Numbered from the stretch's first letter, positions 1 through 9,446 are shown. The stretch is DNA of 64,000 nt from Phenylobacterium sp. (GCF_030651185.1 NZ_JAUSCJ010000011.1:124001-188000), one strand, 5' to 3'. Translations and numbers: made by a program. The notes: generated by a model from the letters alone, not told the origin.

Positions 1-2063
1 GCGCCGAGGGTCAGACCGAGGACATCGACCCGATCGCCGAGGGGCTGCGCGGCCTGTCGGTGGTCACCGCGCGGGCCGAGGAGGAGGCCGCCACCGTGGC
101 CGCCCTGCTGCTGCGCGAGGCCCTCGAGACCCCCGGCATGACCGCCGCCCTGGTGGCGCCCGATCAGACCCTGGCCCGCCGGGTCGCCGCCAAGCTGGCC
201 CGCTGGGGCGTGGGCGCCGACTCCTCGGCGGGCTCCGCCCTGGCCGGCTGCCGCTGCGGGGTGCTGGCCGCCCTGGTCGCCAAGGCCGTGGATGACCCGC
301 TCGACCCCGTCACCCTGCTGGCCATCGCCAAGCATCCCTTCGTCCGCCTGGGGCTCGATCCGGAGACCCTCGACCGACGCCGCGGCGCCCTGGAGCTGCA
401 CGGCCTGCGCGGCCCCCGCAAGACCACCTGGGCCACCCTGGAGGCCCAACTCCGCCGCAAGGCCTCAGACTCCCGGATCGAACCCGGCGCCATTGAGGAC
501 GCGCTGGCCTTCGCCGCCCAGCTGCGCGAGGCCCTGACCCGCCTGCAGGCGCCCTATGCCGACGACACGGCGAGGCCCTCCGAGGCCGCACGCACCCTGG
601 CGCAGACCATGGAGGCCCTGGCCGCCGACGAGACCCGCGACACTGGCGAGCTCTGGGCCGGCCACGGCGGCGAGGCGTTGGGACGCCTGCTCTCAGGCCT
701 GATGAGCGAGTCCGACGGATCCCCGGCCGTCAGCCGTCGGGGGTTCGCCGACCTGCTGGCCCGGCTGATGTCGGGCGAGAGCATCCGCAGCGGCGGCGCC
801 ACCCATCCGCGCCTGCGCATCCTGGGCGCCATCGAGGCCCGTCTGACCCGCGCCGACCGGCTGATCGTGGCGGGACTGGAGGAAGGCGTCTGGCCGCAGG
901 GCGCGGCGCTGGATCCCTTCCTGTCGCGGCCCATGCGCGAGGCGCTCGGCCTGCCGCCGCCCGAACGCCGGGTCGGCCTGGCCGCCCACGACTTCGCCCA
1001 GGCCGCCTGCGCCCCGGAAGTCATCCTGCTGCATTCCGAACGGCGCGAGGGCGCGCCCGCGGTGAAGTCCCGCTGGCTCTGGCGGCTGGAGACCTTGGCC
1101 AGGGGCGCCGGCATCGCCCTGCCGACCCGCCCGGAGATCCTCGACTGGGCGAGGTCCCTGGACGCGGCGGCCGACTACACCCCGGCCAAGCGTCCCGCCC
1201 CAACCCCGCCGGTCGCCGACCGCCCCCGCGAGATGGCCGTCACCCGGGTCGAGGCCCTGACGCGGGACCCCTACGCCGTCTGGGCCCGCGACATCCTGCG
1301 GCTCTACCCGCTGGAACGCCCCGACGAGGCCGTGGAGGCCCGCGCCCGGGGCACCGCCATCCACAAGGCCTTCGAACGCTTCGCCGAGGCCCATCCGGTG
1401 GACGTCCCGTCCGAGGCGGCGGCGATCTTCGAGGCGATGTACGTCACCGCCCTGGAAGAGGCCGGCATGCCGCACGAGGCCCTGGCCCGGGAAAGCGCGC
1501 TCGCCCGCGAGGCCGCCCTGTGGGTCGCCGACCTGGAGCGCCGCCGCCGCGCCGATGGCCGCACGATCCATGTCGAACTCAAGGGCGAGCTGGAGATCAA
1601 TGCGCCGGGCGGCCTGTTCAAGGTCAATGCGCGGGCCGACCGCATCGAGATCACCCCGGACGGCTACGGCCACATCCTCGACTACAAGACCGGCAAGGCG
1701 CCGTCGCAGAAGGTCGTCGACACCGGCTTCTCGCCGCAGCTGACCCTGACCGCCGCCATCCTGGCCTATGGCGGCTTCCCCAGCCTGGGCCGCCCCATGC
1801 CCGGCGACCTGACATATCTGGAGGTCACCGGCCGCAAGCCCGCCGGCCGTGAGGAAGTACGCGCCGCGGCCGGGGAGGCGAGCGAGGAAGCCGCCCGCAC
1901 CGCCCTGGACGGCCTGGGCAAGCTGGTGGCCCGCTTCGACGACCCGGCCCAGCCCTATCTCTCGCGCTCGGCCCCGCAGTTCGTGAAGACCCACATCAGC
2001 GACTACGACCACCTGGCGCGGGTGTTCGAATGGTCCACCAGCGGCGACGAGGAGGGTGAATGA
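1..2063 (+). CDS. addB: AddB, double-strand break repair nuclease subunit (C-terminal part, 5' truncated by window)
   Basis: The frame is open to the left edge, so only about the last 687 residues are present. AddB partners AddA in the AddAB helicase-nuclease that resects double-strand breaks for RecA loading in the cytoplasm. The C-terminal third holds a RecB-type nuclease motif: an RADRIE strand followed by HILDYKTGK near nt 1670-1700 (Asp and Lys of the D-x-K site), then a YLEVTG motif. The upstream part has the inactive helicase fold usual for AddB (VAGLEEGVWPQ-like segment near nt 865-900). It overlaps addA by 4 bases (ATGA), so the two are translationally coupled. It looks like the alphaproteobacterial AddB type; I see no iron-sulfur cysteine set like that of Bacillus AddB. 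Confidence 0.93.
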   Translation, partial: AEGQTEDIDPIAEGLRGLSVVTARAEEEAATVAALLLREALETPGMTAALVAPDQTLARRVAAKLARWGVGADSSAGSALAGCRCGVLAALVAKAVDDPLDPVTLLAIAKHPFVRLGLDPETLDRRRGALELHGLRGPRKTTWATLEAQLRRKASDSRIEPGAIEDALAFAAQLREALTRLQAPYADDTARPSEAARTLAQTMEALAADETRDTGELWAGHGGEALGRLLSGLMSESDGSPAVSRRGFADLLARLMSGESIRSGGATHPRLRILGAIEARLTRADRLIVAGLEEGVWPQGAALDPFLSRPMREALGLPPPERRVGLAAHDFAQAACAPEVILLHSERREGAPAVKSRWLWRLETLARGAGIALPTRPEILDWARSLDAAADYTPAKRPAPTPPVADRPREMAVTRVEALTRDPYAVWARDILRLYPLERPDEAVEARARGTAIHKAFERFAEAHPVDVPSEAAAIFEAMYVTALEEAGMPHEALARESALAREAALWVADLERRRRADGRTIHVELKGELEINAPGGLFKVNARADRIEITPDGYGHILDYKTGKAPSQKVVDTGFSPQLTLTAAILAYGGFPSLGRPMPGDLTYLEVTGRKPAGREEVRAAAGEASEEAARTALDGLGKLVARFDDPAQPYLSRSAPQFVKTHISDYDHLARVFEWSTSGDEEGE

Positions 2064-5000
2064 CCCTGCTCGATCCGCAACGCGTCGCCGCCGATCCGGG
2101 GCTCTCGGCCTTCGTCACCGCCAATGCCGGGTCCGGCAAGACCAAGACCCTGATCGACCGGGTCGCCCGCCTGCTGCTGGCCGGCGCCGAGCCCGCCACA
2201 ATCCTCTGCGTCACCTACACCAAGGCCGCCGCCGCCGAGATGCAGCGCCGGCTGTTTGGCCTGCTGGGGGACTGGTCGGTGCGCGATGACGCCAGCCTCA
2301 GCGCGGCCCTGTCGGACCTCGAGGGCCGGCCGATCGCCGACTACGATCCCCTGCGCCTGTCGGCGGCCCGCGCCCTGTTCGCCCGCGCCCTGGAGACCCC
2401 GGGGGGCCTGAAGATCCAGACCATCCACGCCTTCTGCGAGAAGCTGCTGCGCCGCTTCCCGCTGGAGGCCGGTGTCTCGCCGGGCTTCCGGGTCATGGAC
2501 GATGCAGCCAGCGCCGCCATCGCCGACGCGGCGCGAAAGGCCGTCGCTAGGTTGGCGCTGAAGGGCGAGGGTTCAGTCCCAGAGGCCTACGCGCGCTTCT
2601 CGGTATCGCTCGATTTCCAGAGCTTCCACGCCATGTTTGGGGCCTTTGAGAATGCCCGAGGCCGCCTGGCGACCTATTTTGAGAAGCACGGCGGCTTGGC
2701 GGGCGCGGTGGATGACGTCTGGGACGTTTGTTGCGGATCTCCCGAACAGATCGATCCTGAAACGCTAGAGCGCGACGCTGTCGCCGCCCTGAATCTACGC
2801 ACATGGCGTGAGGCCGCCCTCGTCCTCGCGGAGGGTGGAAAGGCCGATGCGAAGAACGCCGCCGCTCTCCGCGCGGTCATAGCCGAGCCGACCTTTGCCG
2901 GCGCCCTTGCTTGCATGTTCACCGAACGTGGCGAAGGGACCCCAGCGACCTGGGTGGCCAAGACCAGTGGTCTCAAAGCCCACGAACCCCTCCGCTCTGG
3001 CCTTCTGGCTGATCAGGAAGCCTTGGAGGAAGCGAGGGCCTTCCGGCGAGCGGCGCAGGTCGCCGTGGATACTCACGGCGCCCTCACCCTCGCGGCCGCC
3101 TACCTTGCCGCCTATCAGATCGAGAAGACCTCCCAGGGCGCCCTCGACTTCTCCGACCTCATCGAGAAGACCCGCGACCTGGTGGCCGACAGCCCGGCGG
3201 CGGCCTGGGTGCTCTACAAGCTGGACGGCGGCATCGACCACATCCTGGTGGACGAGGCCCAGGATACCGCGCCGGACCAGTGGGCGATCGTCCGCTCCCT
3301 GGCCGGCGAGTTCTTCTCCGGCGCCGGCGTCCCCACCGCCACCCGCCTGGAACGCAACATGTTCGTGGTGGGCGACGAGAAACAGTCGATCTACTCGTTC
3401 CAGGGCGCCCGGCCCGAGCTGCTGATCGCGGAGTTCGAGTTCCACAAGGACCGCGCCACCGGCGCCGGCTTCCGCTTCGAGCGGGTGGACCTGCTGGATT
3501 CGTGGCGCTCCACGCCGCAGGTGCTGTCCTTCGTCGACGCGGCCTTCTCGCCGCCCGAACTGGCCTCCGCCATCCTGCCCCGCGCGCTCGCCGAGCCCAT
3601 CGTCCACACGCCGCGCCGCGTCGACCACGCCGGCTGCGTCGACCTCTGGCCCCTGGAGCGGGAGGAGAAGGGCGACGTCCGCGAGGCCTGGGACGCCCCC
3701 CTCGACCAGGAGACACAAGGCTCCGCGAACAAGCGCCTGGCCGCCAGGATCGCCGGTGAGATCGCAGGTCTGCTGGCCCGCGGCGACGGGGTGTTCGACA
3801 AGGAGACCCGCGCCTGGCGGCCCGCCCGCCCCGGCGACGTCCTGATCCTGGTGCGCCGCCGCAAGGCGCTGTTCGAGGAGATCCTGCGCGCCCTGAAGCA
3901 CGCCCGCATCCCCGTGGCCGGCGCCGACCGCCTGGCGCTGTCGGAGCACATCGTCTTCGACGACCTGGTGGCCGTGGCCCGCTTCGCCCTGTTCCCCGCC
4001 GACGACCTGACCCTGGCCGCCCTGCTGCGCAGCCCCTTCTGCGGCGTCGAGGACGACAGCCTCTACGCCCTGGCCAAGAGCCGGAAGCTGACCCTGTGGC
4101 AGACCCTGGCCGCCCGCGCCGGGGAGCGCCCGGAGTGGAGCGCCGCCCACGCCCTGCTGAGCCACCTGCTGGAGGAGGCCCGCGAGCGGCGGCCCTTCGA
4201 GTTCTATTCCCGGCTGCTGGGGGCCCGCGACGCCGACGGCCGCTCCATGCGCCAGCGCCTGCTGCGGCGGCTGGGGAGCGAGGCGCAGGACGCCCTGGAC
4301 GAATTCCTGGCCCAGGTCCTGGCCGCCGAGAGCCGGGGCATCGAGGACCTGGAGAGCCTGACCGCCGCCTTCGCCAGCCTGGACATCACCGTGAAGCGCG
4401 AGATGGAGGCCGGCCGCGACGAGGTCCGGGTGATGACCGCCCACGGCGCCAAGGGCCTGGAGGCGCCCATCGTCTTCCTGCCGGAGACCACCCTGGCCCG
4501 TGGCGCGCGGGGAACGCCGCTGCTGGAGACCGAGCACGGCGGCTTCCTCTGGTGCGCCACCGCCAAGGGCGACTGCGAGGCGTCGGCGACGGCTCGCGAA
4601 CGCCGCGCCGCCCGCGAGGAGGACGAGGCCTACCGCCTGCTCTATGTGGCCCTGACCCGGGCCCGTGACCGGCTGGTGCTGTGCGGCCGGGTGGCCGCCA
4701 ACGCCCGCGAAGAGAACCTCAAGGGCTGGTGGGGGGCGCTCACCGCCGCCTTCGACCATGCGCAGGTCGGCCCGCACAAACGCCTGGTCTCCAGCGGCGA
4801 GATGCAGATCCTGCGCTTCGGTCCCGATCCTGTCGCCCTGGGCAAGGCCGCCGACATCGCCAAAACGACCCCGGCCGCGCCGGCCTGGACCCAGGCGCAA
4901 GCCATCACCGAGCCCCACGCCCGCTACGCCTCGCCGTCGCAGCTCGGGGAGGACGCCGCCACCCCGGCCGCCTCGCCGCTCGCCACCGTGGCGGGCCTGG

Positions 5001-5521
5001 GCCGCTTCCGGCGCGGCGACCTGATCCACCGGCTGCTGCAGATCTTGCCCGACCTCGCCCCGGCCGACCGCCCCGCCGCCGCCCTGCGCCTGCTGGCCCG
5101 CGAGCGCGACCTGACCGACGAGCAGCGCGCCGAGATGACCGCCGCCGCGCTGGGCGTGCTGAACGACCCTCGCTTCGCCGAGGTGTTCGGCCCCGGCAGC
5201 CGCGCCGAGGTGGCCCTGGCCGGGACCGCCGCCAGGCTGCCCGCCGGCCTGGCCATCTCCGGGCGAATCGACCGGCTCGTGGTCCTGCCCGACCGGGTGC
5301 TGGTGGCCGACTTCAAGACCAACCGGCCCTCGCCGGACCGCATTGAGGACGCCGACCCCGCCTACCTTCGCCAGATGGCGATCTATGCCGCCGTCCTCGC
5401 CGAAGTCTTCCCCGGCCACGCCATCGAGGCGGCCCTGGTGTGGACCGACGGGCCCAAGCTGATGGCGATCCCAGAATTACTTATCGATCAAACCCTTGCC
5501 GAGCTTGGCCGCGCAGGTTGA
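2060..5521 (+). CDS. addA: AddA, helicase-nuclease subunit of AddAB
   Basis: A 1153-residue UvrD/Rep-type superfamily 1 helicase with a C-terminal nuclease, the motor of AddAB. Visible motifs in order: Walker A NAGSGKT (residues 22-28), Walker B VDEAQD (about 397-402), GDEKQSIYSFQGA (about 436), TAHGAKGLE (about 792), LLYVALTRARDRL (about 860) and the nuclease core VADFKTNRP near 1082. The ATG lies in the addB stop codon (ATGA). Codon choice is strongly GC-rich except in residues of about 158-344 (nt 2530-3090), where many codons end in A or T (ttt, cct, aat, cta), and again in the last 20 codons. The inner stretch lies between helicase motifs, in a region variable between AddA proteins. No frameshift is visible. 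Confidence 0.95.
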   Translation: MTLLDPQRVAADPGLSAFVTANAGSGKTKTLIDRVARLLLAGAEPATILCVTYTKAAAAEMQRRLFGLLGDWSVRDDASLSAALSDLEGRPIADYDPLRLSAARALFARALETPGGLKIQTIHAFCEKLLRRFPLEAGVSPGFRVMDDAASAAIADAARKAVARLALKGEGSVPEAYARFSVSLDFQSFHAMFGAFENARGRLATYFEKHGGLAGAVDDVWDVCCGSPEQIDPETLERDAVAALNLRTWREAALVLAEGGKADAKNAAALRAVIAEPTFAGALACMFTERGEGTPATWVAKTSGLKAHEPLRSGLLADQEALEEARAFRRAAQVAVDTHGALTLAAAYLAAYQIEKTSQGALDFSDLIEKTRDLVADSPAAAWVLYKLDGGIDHILVDEAQDTAPDQWAIVRSLAGEFFSGAGVPTATRLERNMFVVGDEKQSIYSFQGARPELLIAEFEFHKDRATGAGFRFERVDLLDSWRSTPQVLSFVDAAFSPPELASAILPRALAEPIVHTPRRVDHAGCVDLWPLEREEKGDVREAWDAPLDQETQGSANKRLAARIAGEIAGLLARGDGVFDKETRAWRPARPGDVLILVRRRKALFEEILRALKHARIPVAGADRLALSEHIVFDDLVAVARFALFPADDLTLAALLRSPFCGVEDDSLYALAKSRKLTLWQTLAARAGERPEWSAAHALLSHLLEEARERRPFEFYSRLLGARDADGRSMRQRLLRRLGSEAQDALDEFLAQVLAAESRGIEDLESLTAAFASLDITVKREMEAGRDEVRVMTAHGAKGLEAPIVFLPETTLARGARGTPLLETEHGGFLWCATAKGDCEASATARERRAAREEDEAYRLLYVALTRARDRLVLCGRVAANAREENLKGWWGALTAAFDHAQVGPHKRLVSSGEMQILRFGPDPVALGKAADIAKTTPAAPAWTQAQAITEPHARYASPSQLGEDAATPAASPLATVAGLGRFRRGDLIHRLLQILPDLAPADRPAAALRLLARERDLTDEQRAEMTAAALGVLNDPRFAEVFGPGSRAEVALAGTAARLPAGLAISGRIDRLVVLPDRVLVADFKTNRPSPDRIEDADPAYLRQMAIYAAVLAEVFPGHAIEAALVWTDGPKLMAIPELLIDQTLAELGRAG

Positions 5522-5602
5522 TACCAGGACAGGCGTCGCCTATGTGGCGGATCGAACATCGCGGCTCATCCGTTGAGACCGCAGCGTAACAAGGAGCTTT
5601 TG

Positions 5603-5926
5603 ATGAGCACCGTAGCGGTCACCGACGAGTCCTTCGAGAAGGACGTCCTGCAATCCAGCAAGCCCGTGCTGGTCGATTTCTGGGCCGAATGGTGCGGCCC
5701 CTGCAAGCAGATCGCCCCGGCGCTCGAGCAGATCGCCGCCGAACTGGGCGAGCAGGTCACCGTGGCCAAGCTCAATATCGAGGAAAGCCCCACCACCCCC
5801 TCGCGCTACGGTGTGCGCGGCATCCCGACGATGATGCTCTTCAAGGACGGCCAGATGGCCTCCATGAAGGTGGGCGCCATGCCCAAGCAGAAGATCGTCG
5901 AGTGGCTCAACGAAGCCGGGATCTAG
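5603..5926 (+). CDS. trxA: thioredoxin
   Basis: A 107-residue thioredoxin, the cytoplasmic protein disulfide reductant. The active site is WCGPCK (Cys31 and Cys34), followed by the cis-proline segment GIPTMMLFKDG. Length is standard for the family and there is no signal peptide. The start at 5603 (MSTVAVTDE) was chosen because AAGGAG lies at 5591-5596, 6 bases upstream; a longer in-frame start at 5573 has no such site. It follows addA by 81 bases on the same strand and probably has its own promoter or is cotranscribed. A 112-bp palindromic repeat follows its stop and could act as a transcription end. Confidence 0.97.
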   Translation: MSTVAVTDESFEKDVLQSSKPVLVDFWAEWCGPCKQIAPALEQIAAELGEQVTVAKLNIEESPTTPSRYGVRGIPTMMLFKDGQMASMKVGAMPKQKIVEWLNEAGI

Positions 5927-5949
5927 CTCCCGCCTGAGCCAACCCTCTG

Positions 5950-6061
5950 TGTCATCCCGGAAAGCCCGCAGGGCTTGTCCGGGACCCAGATGCGCGGGGC
6001 TCTCCGGAAAGATCAGTGTCTATGGGTCCCGGTCTTCCGCTTCGCGGAAACCGGGATGACA
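5950..6061. repeat. 112-bp imperfect palindromic repeat, copy 1
   Basis: Begins TGTCATCCCGG and ends with its reverse complement CCGGGATGACA. Inner segments TTGTCCGGGACCCA and TGGGTCCCGGTC also pair, so the transcript folds into one long hairpin. A second copy of identical length, with the same ends and most of the same interior, lies at 62571-62682. It fills the gap between convergent trxA and the toroid-fold gene, a usual position for REP/MITE-like elements. No coding capacity. Confidence 0.85.
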
Positions 6062-6071
6062 CTCTTTGGTT

Positions 6072-6932
6072 CTACAGCGCCCCATAGGCCTTCAGCGTCT
6101 TCAGCGCGTTCACCGTCATCACGCCGCGATATTCCAGCTGCGGCCCCGGCCCCACCGTCTCCCAGCTGATCGGCCAGCCGCCGTCCTCGGCCTGCCGCGC
6201 CTCCAGCGCCGCGAGGTGATGACCCAGCACATCCTTCGAAAACAGGCGGTGACAGAAGCTGGTGGGCGCTGGCGCCCAGTCCAGCGGCTTCTTCACATAG
6301 CCCACCGCATCCACGTCCAGTTCCACCAGACCTGGAATGCGCTGCGCCAGCACGCTGAGCACGGCCTCGGCGCGCGGCCGGTCGGGCGCGTGTTCGAGGA
6401 AGGCGATCATCGGCATCAGATCGTGGAACTGTTCGGTCTCGGACCCCTCCACCACCGACCAGCAGTAGGCCTCACCCTTTCCCACCCACGGATGGTCGAT
6501 CCCGTGCTTTCGCAGCAGGCCGACGATGGCGGCGGTGGGATTGATGTCGGCCGGCGGCGTTTCCCCCTCCACCTTCCACCAGACCGCGTGCGGCGCGGCG
6601 TTCACACTGGGCAGGGCGAAGGGCAGGCCACCTTCCGGCGTGGCGATGCTGGCCAGCCAGTCACAGGCGCGGCCCGCCATCAGCGGATCGAAGGCGTCGA
6701 TCTCGTCGAGGATCTCAAAGGCGATCTGCACGTCCACCGGCTGGCTGTGCGGGTCGCGCTTGTCCGGCTCCAGGGCCGAGCCGAAGCCCCCGTCGCGGCC
6801 CTGATAGGCGGACAGCGCCCGGACCACCGGCTCGGCCGAGCCACCCTCGAAATGATGCTCAAACAGCCGCCGCTCCAGCAGCCGGCCGTTGCGCAGCAGG
6901 AAATCACGGGCGCGGTGGAGGACGTCGGACAT
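6072..6932 (-). CDS. alpha/alpha-toroid (terpene-cyclase-like fold) protein of unknown function
   Basis: A 286-residue soluble protein with repeats like those of squalene/hopene cyclase and prenyltransferase folds: YQGRDGGFGSALEPD near residue 45 and EDGGWPISWE near 255. A PADINPTAAIVGLL segment sits where class II cyclases carry the catalytic DxDDTA motif, but here it reads D-I-N-P-T-A, so the acid cluster is lost and terpene cyclisation is unlikely. No signal peptide or membrane segment. The start at 6932 has GGGAG just upstream; an ORF extension to 6956 lacks support. It is monocistronic between two palindromic repeats. I do not know its function. Confidence 0.7.
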   Translation of the reverse strand: MSDVLHRARDFLLRNGRLLERRLFEHHFEGGSAEPVVRALSAYQGRDGGFGSALEPDKRDPHSQPVDVQIAFEILDEIDAFDPLMAGRACDWLASIATPEGGLPFALPSVNAAPHAVWWKVEGETPPADINPTAAIVGLLRKHGIDHPWVGKGEAYCWSVVEGSETEQFHDLMPMIAFLEHAPDRPRAEAVLSVLAQRIPGLVELDVDAVGYVKKPLDWAPAPTSFCHRLFSKDVLGHHLAALEARQAEDGGWPISWETVGPGPQLEYRGVMTVNALKTLKAYGAL

Positions 6933-6994
6933 GGAGTTTCTCCCGTTCCGGAACAAAACTAGAACGAGAAGGCGGAGCTGTGCAAGCCCAAGAT

Positions 6995-7155
6995 CCTTCT
7001 CCCCTTGCGGGAGAAGGTGGCCCTGCGGAGCAGGGTCGGATGAGGGGTCGATAGGCCTATCGGGTTAGGGATTTTGGATGACGCGCGGAGAGGGGCGCGC
7101 GACCCCTCATCCGACCGGTCGCTGACCGGCCACCTTCTCCCGCAAGGGGAGAAGG
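6995..7155. repeat. 161-bp palindromic element with 26-bp perfect inverted ends
   Basis: The left arm CCTTCTCCCCTTGCGGGAGA (continuing to 7020) is the exact reverse complement of 7130-7155. Inside, GGGTCGGATGAGGGGTCG is mirrored by CGACCCCTCATCCGACC, so about 45 bases pair on each side with small mismatches. It separates the starts/ends of two minus-strand genes and could act as a terminator for folC. Elements of this type (CCTTCTCCC...CGGATGAGGGG) are very common in alphaproteobacterial genomes as I recall; only one copy is in this window. Confidence 0.8.
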
Positions 7156-7161
7156 AAAAAC

Positions 7162-8478
7162 CTAGGTCGGCCAGGTCTCCGGGCTGAGCGCCAACACCTC
7201 GCCCGCGAAATGCAGGCCGCCGCAGATGATCACGTGCGGGGGCGGCCCCTCCACCGCCAGGGCCAGGGTGGTGGCCGTCGTCACGTCCGGCGCGGTCTCG
7301 GCGGTCAAGCCCGCCGTCATGGCCGCCGCCGCCAGGTCCTCCGGCGACAGCGCCGTCGTGGACTCAAACGTCGTGGCGATCACCCGGGCGTTCAGCCGCT
7401 TCAGGGGCTCGAAGAAACCCACCGAGTCCTTGCGGGCGTATTGCGCCACCACCAGGGTCACCGGCCGCCCGTCGCGGGCCAGGCGGTCGACGGTGTCGGC
7501 CAGGGCCCGGCCGCCGTGCGGATTGTGCGCCCCGTCCAGCCACAGATCGGCGCCCCGCGCCACCGCCGCCTCGCCCAGAGGTCCCGCCGTCAGCCGCTGG
7601 AACCGCGCCGGCCACACCGCGCCGGCCACACCCTTGGCCAGGGCGGCCTCGTCGATGCGGGGATCGCCCCAGGTCAGCAGGGCCATCACGGCCAGGGCCG
7701 CGTTGCCCACCTGGTGCGGGCCGTAGAGGCCCGGCATCGGCAGGTCCAGCAGCCGGTCCGGCGTCTGGATCAGCATGCGGCCGTTCTCTTCCCAGGCGTC
7801 GATGTCACGGCCCATGGCCAGCATCGGAGCGCCCAGGCTCTCAGCCTCCTTCTCGATGACCTCGAAGGCTTCCTCGATCTGGCGGGCGACGATCACCGGC
7901 CGGCTCGACTTGATGATCCCGGCCTTCTCCCAGGCGATCTTGGTGAGCTCCGGGCCCAGCATCTCCAGATGGTCATAGTCCACCGGGGTGATGATGCAGA
8001 CGGCGGGCGCGTCGAAGACGTTGGTGCAGTCGAACCGGCCGCCCAGGCCCACCTCGATCACGCAGAGGTCGGCCGGGGTCTGGGCGAAGGCCTTGAGGGT
8101 CATGGCCGACATGATCTCGTTGAAGCTGATCTCGCCGCCATCGTTCTCGGCGATGGAGCTATCGATCAGCTCGCGCAGCTGCTGCTCGCCGATCAGCTCG
8201 CCGGCGATGCGGATCCGCTCGGCGAACCGAACCAGGTGCGGCGAGGTCAGGACATGGACCTTCAGCCCCGCGGCCTCGGCGATCGCCCGCAGATAGGCGG
8301 TGGTGGAGCCCTTGCCGTTGGTGCCGGCCACATGGATCACCGGCGGCAGCCTGTCCTGCGGCCGCCCCATGGCGTCGAGCAGGCGCAGGACGCGCCCGGT
8401 GGAGAGGTCGATCAGGGACGGGAATTCGTCGCGCAGGCGCGCGATCATCGCGTCGAAGGCGCGGATCTCATCGTACAT
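7162..8478 (-). CDS. folC: bifunctional folylpolyglutamate synthase / dihydrofolate synthase
   Basis: A 438-residue Mur-ligase-family enzyme that joins L-glutamate to dihydropteroate and adds further glutamates to tetrahydrofolate, using ATP. The P-loop GTNGKGST lies at residues 52-59, followed by the family segment LTSPHLVRFAERIRI near 78-92 and the C-terminal DGAHNPHG signature (about 317) that marks the FolC/Mur glutamate-binding region. Length is normal for the bifunctional enzyme. It is the last gene of the minus-strand run trpF-trpB-trpA-accD-folC and starts 30 bases after the accD stop, so it is probably cotranscribed with accD, a pairing common in proteobacteria. Confidence 0.95.
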   Translation of the reverse strand: MYDEIRAFDAMIARLRDEFPSLIDLSTGRVLRLLDAMGRPQDRLPPVIHVAGTNGKGSTTAYLRAIAEAAGLKVHVLTSPHLVRFAERIRIAGELIGEQQLRELIDSSIAENDGGEISFNEIMSAMTLKAFAQTPADLCVIEVGLGGRFDCTNVFDAPAVCIITPVDYDHLEMLGPELTKIAWEKAGIIKSSRPVIVARQIEEAFEVIEKEAESLGAPMLAMGRDIDAWEENGRMLIQTPDRLLDLPMPGLYGPHQVGNAALAVMALLTWGDPRIDEAALAKGVAGAVWPARFQRLTAGPLGEAAVARGADLWLDGAHNPHGGRALADTVDRLARDGRPVTLVVAQYARKDSVGFFEPLKRLNARVIATTFESTTALSPEDLAAAAMTAGLTAETAPDVTTATTLALAVEGPPPHVIICGGLHFAGEVLALSPETWPT

Positions 8479-8508
8479 CGGGTGTGGCCTGGAGGGGGCT
8501 GAAGAAGG

Positions 8509-9441
8509 CTAGGCGGCTTTTGAAGCGGAGCGCCCCATCATGAGCGTCTTGAGGAGCGAACCCAGCACGGTGGTCATTTCCGTGCGGGTCACCACCCGGT
8601 CGACCATGCCGCGCTCCACCAGGAACTCGGCGCGCTGGAAGCCCGGCGGCAGGGTTTCGCGGATCGACTGCTCGATCACCCGGCGGCCGGCGAAGGCGAT
8701 CATGGCGTTGGGTTCGGCCAGATGGATGTCCCCCAGCATGGCGTAGGAGGCGGTCACCCCGCCGCTGGTGGGGTCGGTCATCACCACGATGTAGGGCAGG
8801 CCGGCTTCCTTGACCTCGTTGACCGCCACGGTGGTGCGGGCCAGCTGCATCAGGGACAGGGTCCCCTCCTGCATCCGGGCGCCGCCCGAGGCGGTGAAGA
8901 TCACGAAGGGAACCTGGCGGCGCACGGCTTCCTGGGCGGCCTTGATGAAGGCCTCGCCCGCGGCCATGCCGAGGCTCCCGCCCATGAAGGCGAAGTCCTG
9001 CACCACCACGACGCAGTCCTGGCCCTTGATGGCGCCAAAGGCGATGACCATCGCGTCCTGCTCGCCGGTGGCCTTGCGGGCCGACTTCAGGCGGTCGGGA
9101 TAGGAGCGGTCGTCGGGGAATTTCAGCGGGTCTTCCACCACGGTCGGCGAGGCGATGCGCTCATAGACGCCGTCGTCGAAGGTGTAGCCCAGGCGCTGCT
9201 TGGCGCCGATCCGCATATGGTTGCCGGACGGAGTGACCCAAAGGGCCGCCTCCAGGTCCGAGCGGTAGATCATCTCGCCGGTGTCGGGGCATTTGACCCA
9301 GAGGTTCTCCGGGGTCTCGCGCTTGGCCACCAGGTTGCGGACGCCGGGCGCGATCTTGGCCAGCCACCCACCCCGCTCCCGCGGGGTCGGCGCGCTCGGG
9401 GGCTTCTGGGACTTGTCGTTCTTGTGCTCAGCCATCGCCAT
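8509..9441 (-). CDS. accD: acetyl-CoA carboxylase carboxyltransferase beta subunit
   Basis: A 310-residue AccD, the beta half of the carboxyltransferase that moves CO2 from carboxybiotin to acetyl-CoA in the first step of fatty acid synthesis. The crotonase-like core is clear: FAFMGGSLGMAAGEA, FTASGGARMQEG and DPTSGGVTASYAM. The N-terminal zinc ribbon is degenerate: where E. coli has two Cys pairs there is LWVKCPDTGEMIY and then LWVTPSGNHMR, leaving one cysteine. I recall this loss as common in alphaproteobacteria. An internal ATG at 9435 (MAEHK) is an alternative start. The gene begins 5 bases after the trpA stop. Confidence 0.95.
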   Translation of the reverse strand: MAMAEHKNDKSQKPPSAPTPRERGGWLAKIAPGVRNLVAKRETPENLWVKCPDTGEMIYRSDLEAALWVTPSGNHMRIGAKQRLGYTFDDGVYERIASPTVVEDPLKFPDDRSYPDRLKSARKATGEQDAMVIAFGAIKGQDCVVVVQDFAFMGGSLGMAAGEAFIKAAQEAVRRQVPFVIFTASGGARMQEGTLSLMQLARTTVAVNEVKEAGLPYIVVMTDPTSGGVTASYAMLGDIHLAEPNAMIAFAGRRVIEQSIRETLPPGFQRAEFLVERGMVDRVVTRTEMTTVLGSLLKTLMMGRSASKAA

Positions 9442-9446
9442 GTGAA

